A program made the translations under genes and the position numbers. Of a stretch of DNA of 5,353 nt, positions 1-4,154 are shown piece after piece (positions within the stretch are counted from its first letter, which is position 1; each line of letters opens with the position of its first letter). The stretch comes from Faecousia sp. (lineage in GTDB: Bacteria; Bacillota; Clostridia; Oscillospirales; Oscillospiraceae). The DNA lies in assembly GCA_029258495.1 (NCBI GenBank), contig JARHYV010000286.1:1-5353 (forward strand). The letters are read 5' to 3'. The notes below the pieces were generated by a model. The model was not told the origin of the DNA. It worked only from the letters and a program-made list of their open reading frames with translations, and searched no databases.

Positions 1-391
1 GGATCAGATTGGGGTAGATGCTGTTGTATGCCAGGGAGTCAAAGCTGCCCATGCAGGAAAGCAGCAGTGAAAAACCCATGTAACCGAAGAAGGTAAAGGG
101 CTTGCACAGCAGATAAATGCCTGCACCGGCATAGAGTATTCCGTTGATCAGATCCCCTGCCACCAGAAATGGTTTTCGGGGGTAGCGATCCATCCACGGG
201 GCAAGAAATGTTGGGATCAGGAATCCGGGGATCATCTGGATCGCAAGGATCAGCGATGCCGCAAGGGTGCTCCCTGTTTCGTCAAAAACGAGAAAGGATA
301 GCGCAAAGCCTCCTGCAATGGCGCCGATGGCCCCCATTGTGGTTGCAGATATCAATAAGGTGAAATTTTTCGTCCAAAGTTTTCTGTTCAT
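1..391 (-). CDS. MFS transporter, N-terminal part (runs off left edge)
   Basis: This is the 5' part of an integral membrane transporter; 130 codons are visible and the rest lies beyond position 1. The protein begins MNRKLWTKNFTLLISATTMG and has about four hydrophobic segments, near residues 10-35, 42-63, 74-96 and 100-118. Between segments 2 and 3 it carries APWMDRYPRK (residues 64-73), a version of the MFS loop 2-3 motif (G-x-L-a-D-r-x-G-r-[KR]). The pattern FDETGSTLAASLILA followed by that loop recalls the MFS_3/DHA3 group (EntS-like and macrolide-efflux-like exporters) rather than sugar:H+ importers; this is a family-level impression. The start is supported by AGGAGG 8 nt upstream. It lies downstream of the regulator in the same direction, across about 98 nt that contain an inverted repeat and a possible separate promoter. 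Substrate is unknown. A role in exporting a metabolite or in sugar handling is only inferred from the neighbours. Confidence 0.85.
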   Translation of the reverse strand, partial: MNRKLWTKNFTLLISATTMGAIGAIAGGFALSFLVFDETGSTLAASLILAIQMIPGFLIPTFLAPWMDRYPRKPFLVAGDLINGILYAGAGIYLLCKPFTFFGYMGFSLLLSCMGSFDSLAYNSIYPNLI

Positions 392-399
392 GATCACAC

Positions 400-405
400 C
401 CTCCT
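400..405 (-). promoter_or_regulatory. Ribosome binding site of the MFS gene, inside an inverted repeat
   Basis: On the minus strand the bases read AGGAGG, with an 8-nt spacer to the ATG at 391. This near-perfect Shine-Dalgarno fixes the start. It lies entirely within the ATG-proximal arm (398-409) of the inverted repeat at 398-446, so a transcript read through from the regulator gene could bury it in a stem. Confidence 0.8.
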
Positions 406-411
406 GCTGAT

Positions 412-440
412 ATTGTAGCATTATGCTTAAATAGCAGCAA
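412..440 (-). promoter_or_regulatory. Possible internal promoter for the MFS gene
   Basis: On the minus strand a -35-like TTGCTG (435-440) is separated by exactly 17 nt from TACAAT (412-417), which matches the -10 consensus at five of six positions. The -35 shares only the TTG triplet with TTGACA, so an activator would probably be needed. Transcription would begin near position 405, giving a leader of about 14 nt that keeps the AGGAGG but loses the upstream arm of the inverted repeat. A transcript from here would therefore escape the RBS-hiding stem that a read-through transcript could form. Confidence 0.35.
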
Positions 441-489
441 GAGGGTATATTTGGGACATTTTGTGCTGATTTAGCTGGATAAATATGGC

Positions 490-1611
490 TTAATGTGAAA
501 AATCAGGAAACTCAGAAAGTAAGCGCACAATCTGCTTGTACTGGCGGTGATGTTCATACCATTCGACCATCCAAGGCTTGTGGAATAGACAGAACCCCAC
601 AGGGCGATACTTCCGGCACAGGTCAAATGTCCGCATCAGTGATGCGCCATAGTCTTGCGAAGCGAGATAGTTGGGATCTGTAAGGCGGATTTGGACAGTC
701 CGGCACATCTCGCGTTCTACTTGTTCCGGCGAATCGTCCGGAAGTGTTTCAGCGCGGCAGAGCGCCTCCAAGGCATCCTGTCTGCGGTTCAGTTTTTCGC
801 AGCATACTGCAAACTTGTGAAGGTCATTTCGGGAACGGGAATCCCTCTTGGTTTCGAAATATTCCATAGCCTTTTCATATTGACCGGTTTCGAATTGCGT
901 TGCGGCAATATTATAGTCGATGCCATCCAAATAGTCTGTTTCGCCCAGTGCCCGAGCCAGTCGCCGGGCAACCGTATAGTGGCGTTCGGTGGCCTCCAAG
1001 TCAAGAAGATTGGCATAGCAGGATCCGATGATAAAGCGTGATTGCATCTGGATATGCACACTGCCATCCTCTGCTGCCAAGGTACTGGATCTGTGCAGAT
1101 ATTCGATGGCTTGCGCAAATGCACCGCCGATATAGAACGCTTCGCCGGCGGCGAGATAGGTGTATCCGCAGGGCCAGAGTCGGACAGCTTCTTCCCACTG
1201 CGCTTGAAGGAGCCGCTGCAGCGCAAGCTGCCTACGGGTCATCAATGGCTCCAGTTCCTCTTCCGCAGGTGATCCCTTGGCTTGGATCTTGGAAATCAGC
1301 AGCCAGTCGATCCCACATGGACTGTATTCCAGTTGAGCCCAGTCGTTTGTCTGGACGAGCTGAGAAAGTCGGGAATCCTCTCCGGAAAAAAGAAACTCAT
1401 AGGCACATTCCATGGTCTTTTCAGCCGCTGTGTGGCAGAGGCTGATGCCCAGGCGGTTCAGCAGGAGGGTGATGATCTCATCAGAAGGGGATGCTTTTCC
1501 CTGCTCGATTTTGGACAGATAGGAGGTTGTGCAGATATCCTTGCACAGCCCTTCCTGACTCCAGTCCTTTTCCAGTCTGGTTTTGCGGATCAGATAAGAG
1601 ATATAGTTCAT
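490..1611 (-). CDS. XRE-family transcriptional regulator with C-terminal TPR-like repeats
   Basis: This is a 373-residue DNA-binding regulator. Residues 1-60 form an HTH_3/XRE domain: R9, K10 and SQEGL at 18-22 mark the first helices, and TTSYLSKIEQGK (28-39) with SPSDEII (41-47) is the typical recognition-helix region. The rest is helical and contains TPR-like units near residues 156-179, 195-223, 233-257 and 267-290, with the usual small and aromatic pattern (for example YNIAATQFETGQYEKAMEYF). The architecture resembles the RNPP/Rgg-PlcR group and many Firmicute HTH-TPR proteins, in which the TPR part binds a signal peptide or a partner protein; whether this one does is unknown. The start has GGAG 9 nt upstream (1621-1624). 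It follows the alpha-galactosidase by 42 nt without a terminator, so it is probably co-transcribed and may control the locus, including itself. No short peptide gene is evident next to it. The assignment to XRE-TPR is firm; the ligand and target are inference. Confidence 0.92.
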   Translation of the reverse strand: MNYISYLIRKTRLEKDWSQEGLCKDICTTSYLSKIEQGKASPSDEIITLLLNRLGISLCHTAAEKTMECAYEFLFSGEDSRLSQLVQTNDWAQLEYSPCGIDWLLISKIQAKGSPAEEELEPLMTRRQLALQRLLQAQWEEAVRLWPCGYTYLAAGEAFYIGGAFAQAIEYLHRSSTLAAEDGSVHIQMQSRFIIGSCYANLLDLEATERHYTVARRLARALGETDYLDGIDYNIAATQFETGQYEKAMEYFETKRDSRSRNDLHKFAVCCEKLNRRQDALEALCRAETLPDDSPEQVEREMCRTVQIRLTDPNYLASQDYGASLMRTFDLCRKYRPVGFCLFHKPWMVEWYEHHRQYKQIVRLLSEFPDFSH

Positions 1612-1620
1612 TACGGTGTT

Positions 1621-1624
1621 CTCC
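1621..1624 (-). promoter_or_regulatory. Ribosome binding site of the XRE regulator
   Basis: GGAG on the minus strand lies 9 nt before the ATG at 1611, inside the 42-nt gap after the galactosidase stop codon. It is weaker than the sites of the two flanking minus-strand genes. That would fit lower expression of a regulator translated from the same transcript. Confidence 0.6.
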
Positions 1625-1653
1625 GAATTTCCAAATCCAGATATTTCAGAAGA

Positions 1654-3843
1654 TCATGCCTGCTGGTCTATCAGATCAAATGCAACGCTTGCGTGATCAA
1701 CATTGGCAGGCATTGTGACAGCCAGACCCACATGCATCAGGGTTGCGCCGCTGCGGGCGATGCCCAACTGCGGAATGTGGTACTGCTTGGTGGGGTCAAG
1801 TCCGTGCAGTTTCAGATAAAGAGGCTTTGGCTGTGGAGCACCGGTCTGCCATGCGACCATCACAAAGGCTTGGTTCTGATGTTTAGAAACCATCTGCCAT
1901 GCGCATAGAGCTGTTTCGAAGGGGCTTACGAGCCGGTAAAATGTACCGTGATTGATCATATCTTCCATCTGGCGGTGCTTGATGATCTGGCTGCGGATGG
2001 CAGCCTTGTCTTCTTCGCTTAGCCGACCCACATCGAATTCGTAGCCAAAGCTGCAGATCTGAGCCACATTTCCACGGGTTTCCATAGGAGTGGTTCGTCC
2101 GGTCTGGTGATTTGGGCAGGCTGATACATGGGCGACCATTGTACAGGGCGGATAGGCAAAGCTTGTGCCGTATTGGATCTTCAGCCGTTCCACAGCGTCG
2201 GAATCGTCGCTTGTCCAGATTTGGGGCATATAGTACAGCATTCCAAAATCGAACCTGCCACCGCCGCCGGAGCAGCCCTCAAAGAACACATGGGGGAATT
2301 GTGCCTCCAGTCGCGCGATCAGATGATATACGCCGAGCATATAGCGATGCGCCAATTCGTTCTGGCAGCCTTGCGGCAGCAAAGCAGAGCCATTGTCGGT
2401 CATATGGCGGTTCATATCCCATTTTACATAGGAAATGTCGTAATTTCTTAAGATTTTGGACATTTGCTCGAAGATACAGTCAACGACTTCGGGACGGCTC
2501 ATGTCCAGAATGAGCTGATGCCGGGATTCGATTGGCTCACGATGGGGGAGATGGATGCACCAATCCGGATGCGCCTTGAAAAGCTCGCTGTCCCGGGAAA
2601 TCATCTCCGGCTCAAACCAGATGCCGAAATTCATCCCGTTCTGGCGGCAGGTTTCGATTATGTGGGTCAATCCGTTGGGGAGTTTCCTGTCGTAGATGAA
2701 CCAGTCGCCCAGAGAGGTGAAATCATCATCCCGATGTCCAAACCATCCATCGTCCATGACCACGGTATCAATACCCAATCCGGCACAGTCCTTGATGAAC
2801 TGTATCATTTTAGCCTCGTTAAAGTCAAAATACATGGCTTCCCAGCTGTTGATGATGATGGGATGTTTCAGATTTGGGTCAGCGCATTTTCCAAGATGCT
2901 GCCGGCAGACATTGTGCAGGTTCTGGGACATGCCGTTCAGACCGGTCTGGCTGTATGTCAGTATGGCTTCCGGGGTATGGAAGACTGCTCCGGGATTCAG
3001 TGTCCAGGAAAAGGTTTCCGGATTCAGACCGATCTGGATCCGGGCAGTATCAAAATGATCTACCTCCGCAGCAAGTCTGAAATCGCCGCTGTAAATCAGG
3101 CTAATACCGTAAACAGCCCCGGAATGCTCGGTGGCACTTCTCTCGGCGATGGCGGCAAACGGGTTCAGCTGATGACTGGAGGCGCCGCGTCGGCTGCTGA
3201 TGGCGCTGACCCCGTGATGCAGGGGATAGCGTTCCACATGCCGTTCCCGAGCCCATGAGCCCTGCAATGTGATCATATCGAAATCAGAAGATTCGATATC
3301 GAAGGATGCACTGCACAGGGCTTTGATTTGAATGGGGCTGTCGGTGATATTCCGGATAACCGCATGCCGGGAAATCACATCGCATGCATCGAAGGTGGTG
3401 TAATAAAGACAAACCTCATATCCGGAAACAGGATCCTCAAGGACAAGTTCCAGTGTTTGCAGCGGATCTGTATTGGTATCCAGATGGGGAAGATCTGCCA
3501 CCTTGGGAGTGCCGGACAGGATCCTGTGGGAAAGATACCGCAGCTCATTCACATCAGAGCCGTCACACCCTTGGACGATGACGGCAGGGCTGCGGTAGTC
3601 GCCGCGTCCAAAAGTGGGATACTCATACCGCAGCGCCTCGGGAGAGTTGCAGCCGGAGCCTGTCTGGATGCTTGCGCTGAAGTTGATTGCCGCAGGGACA
3701 TTATAGTAGGCGAGATCTTCTCGGGGAATTTTAGCACCATAGTAGCTGTGCGTTACGATGGAATCATTCAAAATGCGGATCACATAACTGGTATTGTCGG
3801 TTTCCAAATAAAAAGCTCTGGAATCATGCTCATATGTAATCAT
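1654..3843 (-). CDS. Alpha-galactosidase, glycoside hydrolase family 36
   Basis: This enzyme hydrolyses terminal alpha-1,6-linked and similar galactose from melibiose, raffinose-type sugars or other alpha-galactosides (EC 3.2.1.22) with retention of configuration. Its 729 residues are the usual length for group-I bacterial GH36 enzymes, which are typically cytoplasmic tetramers; no signal peptide is seen. By family comparison, residues 1 to about 315 form the N-terminal beta-sandwich, about 320-640 the catalytic barrel, and the remainder the C-terminal beta domain. Visible motifs are W334-E335, the substrate-binding DDGWFG (364-369), GIWFEPEM (407-414), the nucleophile motif YVKWDMNR with D476, CSGGGGRFD (524-532), and WTSDDSDA with probable acid/base D546. 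PNHQTGRTTP (577-586) is also family-typical. One small deviation is FDFG at 531-534, where FDPG is usual. The start is set by AAGGAG 7 nt upstream. It heads the leftward gene group with the regulator 42 nt behind. Exact natural substrate is not deducible. Confidence 0.97.
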   Translation of the reverse strand: MITYEHDSRAFYLETDNTSYVIRILNDSIVTHSYYGAKIPREDLAYYNVPAAINFSASIQTGSGCNSPEALRYEYPTFGRGDYRSPAVIVQGCDGSDVNELRYLSHRILSGTPKVADLPHLDTNTDPLQTLELVLEDPVSGYEVCLYYTTFDACDVISRHAVIRNITDSPIQIKALCSASFDIESSDFDMITLQGSWARERHVERYPLHHGVSAISSRRGASSHQLNPFAAIAERSATEHSGAVYGISLIYSGDFRLAAEVDHFDTARIQIGLNPETFSWTLNPGAVFHTPEAILTYSQTGLNGMSQNLHNVCRQHLGKCADPNLKHPIIINSWEAMYFDFNEAKMIQFIKDCAGLGIDTVVMDDGWFGHRDDDFTSLGDWFIYDRKLPNGLTHIIETCRQNGMNFGIWFEPEMISRDSELFKAHPDWCIHLPHREPIESRHQLILDMSRPEVVDCIFEQMSKILRNYDISYVKWDMNRHMTDNGSALLPQGCQNELAHRYMLGVYHLIARLEAQFPHVFFEGCSGGGGRFDFGMLYYMPQIWTSDDSDAVERLKIQYGTSFAYPPCTMVAHVSACPNHQTGRTTPMETRGNVAQICSFGYEFDVGRLSEEDKAAIRSQIIKHRQMEDMINHGTFYRLVSPFETALCAWQMVSKHQNQAFVMVAWQTGAPQPKPLYLKLHGLDPTKQYHIPQLGIARSGATLMHVGLAVTMPANVDHASVAFDLIDQQA

Positions 3844-3850
3844 GTGAAAA

Positions 3851-3856
3851 CTCCTT
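3851..3856 (-). promoter_or_regulatory. Ribosome binding site of the alpha-galactosidase
   Basis: AAGGAG on the minus strand is placed 7 nt before the ATG at 3843. It is a strong site that supports the chosen start. Confidence 0.8.
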
Positions 3857-3880
3857 TATCGATATTTTCTCATAAGGCAG

Positions 3881-3895
3881 TATGATTTTATCATA
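3881..3895. repeat. 15-bp palindrome, operator-like, upstream of the alpha-galactosidase
   Basis: TATGAT and ATCATA are perfect inverted 6-bp arms around TTT, centred about 45 bp before the galactosidase ATG. The symmetry fits a dimeric repressor or regulator site. It also contains TATGAT, a good -10 hexamer (5/6), on both strands, but no acceptable -35 box lies 16-18 nt from it on the minus strand. AT-rich palindromes of this size can occur by chance, so the operator role is inferred. Confidence 0.4.
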
Positions 3896-3977
3896 TGCGG
3901 CGAAGGAATACCATAGGAAGATGTCATTTTGCTAGCGGGTGTCACTTGTGATTTTACACGAATTCCTGCATAAAAAT

Positions 3978-4008
3978 TCTATACAATGAAATAACAATTC
4001 CATGTCAA
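3978..4008 (-). promoter_or_regulatory. Candidate promoter for the alpha-galactosidase/regulator genes
   Basis: On the minus strand a perfect -35 hexamer TTGACA (4003-4008) is followed by TATAGA (3978-3983) after 19 nt, or by the poorer TGTATA (3980-3985) after 17 nt. The perfect -35 is the strongest promoter signal in the gap. The 19-nt spacing is long for a sigma-A promoter, which suggests help from a regulator. Start of transcription would be near 3971, well upstream of the palindrome at 3881-3895. Confidence 0.45.
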
Positions 4009-4014
4009 AAGGAA

Positions 4015-4032
4015 ACGATTGTCTGAAATCGT
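4015..4032. repeat. Short dyad next to the leftward -35 box; weak cre resemblance
   Basis: ACGATT (4015-4020) and AATCGT (4027-4032) are perfect inverted arms around GTCTGA. The dyad ends only 6 bp upstream of the TTGACA box of the leftward promoter candidate and is centred about 50 bp before its predicted start, a typical place for an activator. The overlapping TGAAATCGTCCTGT (4024-4037) shares 7 of 10 defined positions with the CcpA cre consensus, so catabolite control is possible but weakly supported. Confidence 0.35.
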
Positions 4033-4077
4033 CCTGTATGATAGGGTATTGTTGGTAAAGAGGCTGTTTCGACAGGC

Positions 4078-4101
4078 ATTGGATATCATTCTAATTCCAA
4101 T
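4078..4101. repeat. Inverted repeat ATTGGA-N12-TCCAAT upstream of the mannosidase
   Basis: Perfect 6-bp arms at 4078-4083 and 4096-4101 flank a 12-nt AT-rich spacer. The arms lie about one and three-quarter helical turns apart (18 bp from arm centre to arm centre). The repeat overlaps the -35 part of the weak rightward promoter candidate at 4079-4107, so it could be an operator for the mannosidase gene. It is only a 6-bp-arm repeat and could be coincidental. Confidence 0.3.
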
Positions 4102-4107
4102 CATAAC
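4079..4107 (+). promoter_or_regulatory. Weak candidate promoter for the alpha-mannosidase
   Basis: TTGGAT (4079-4084) and CATAAC (4102-4107) are spaced 17 nt apart on the plus strand, matching consensus at three and four positions. Transcription would start near 4114, about 40 nt before the chosen ATG. Another -10-like hexamer, TATGAT at 4037-4042, lies farther upstream but lacks a -35 at proper distance. No strong constitutive promoter is visible, which suggests activated expression. Confidence 0.25.
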
Positions 4108-4143
4108 AGCTGTTTGAATGTTTGCGTAACATGGATAGAAAGC

Positions 4144-4147
4144 GAGG
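4144..4147 (+). promoter_or_regulatory. Ribosome binding site deciding the mannosidase start
   Basis: GAGG lies 7 nt before the ATG at 4155. The in-frame ATG at 4131 has no purine-rich site in front of it. For the in-frame ATG at 4164 the GAGG is too far (16 nt) and the nearby AGGA abuts the codon. The ATG at 4148 opens a frame that stops within eight codons. This favours 4155. Confidence 0.6.
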
Positions 4148-4154
4148 ATGGATC

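Larger units (their letters stand above)
398..446 (-). repeat. 12-bp-arm inverted repeat covering the MFS ribosome binding site
   Basis: The arms are 398-409 (plus strand ACCCTCCTGCTG) and 435-446 (CAGCAAGAGGGT), separated by 25 nt. Eleven of twelve pairs are Watson-Crick. The twelfth (404 with 440) is C-A in plus-strand reading but becomes a G-U wobble in minus-strand RNA, so the leftward transcript can form an unbroken 12-bp stem. The loop contains a small nested hairpin (AGCA at 417-420, TGCT at 424-427). No U-run follows the stem in either direction, so it is not a classical intrinsic terminator. Two readings fit: an RNA stem that hides the AGGAGG of the transporter, or a DNA operator flanking the promoter candidate at 412-440. 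The sequence shows the repeat; the function is inferred. Confidence 0.7.
3844..4154. other. Divergent intergenic control region
   Basis: These 311 nt separate the leftward galactosidase group from the rightward mannosidase. No convincing small gene is seen. The region is AT-richer than the flanking genes and holds promoter candidates for both directions, both ribosome binding sites and several short dyads, which are listed separately. Its size leaves room for the two transcription units to share operators and be co-controlled. If the leftward promoter at 3978-4008 is the main one, the galactosidase mRNA has a leader of roughly 125-130 nt. That is long enough for regulation, but I recognise no known riboswitch or T-box in it. 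Confidence 0.8.

Noticed and set aside
398..446. Intrinsic terminator after the XRE regulator
   Set aside because: The stem is strong, but no U-run follows it on either strand and it overlaps the ribosome binding site of the next gene.
1282..1908. 208-codon plus-strand open frame spanning the regulator/galactosidase junction
   Set aside because: It overlaps the 5' end of the regulator and the 3' end of the galactosidase in antisense, so it is a shadow of two well-supported genes.
2464..3258. 264-codon open frame on the plus strand
   Set aside because: It lies wholly antisense to the GH36 gene, whose motifs run through the same bases. Its translation shows no recognisable domain and it has no convincing ribosome binding site.
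3844..3970. Riboswitch or T-box in the galactosidase leader
   Set aside because: No conserved core such as a T-box sequence or known aptamer motif was recognised, and no terminator/antiterminator pair is visible.
4131..4154. Alternative in-frame start of the mannosidase at 4131
   Set aside because: There is no Shine-Dalgarno-like sequence before it, whereas 4155 has GAGG at a good distance; it cannot be fully excluded.
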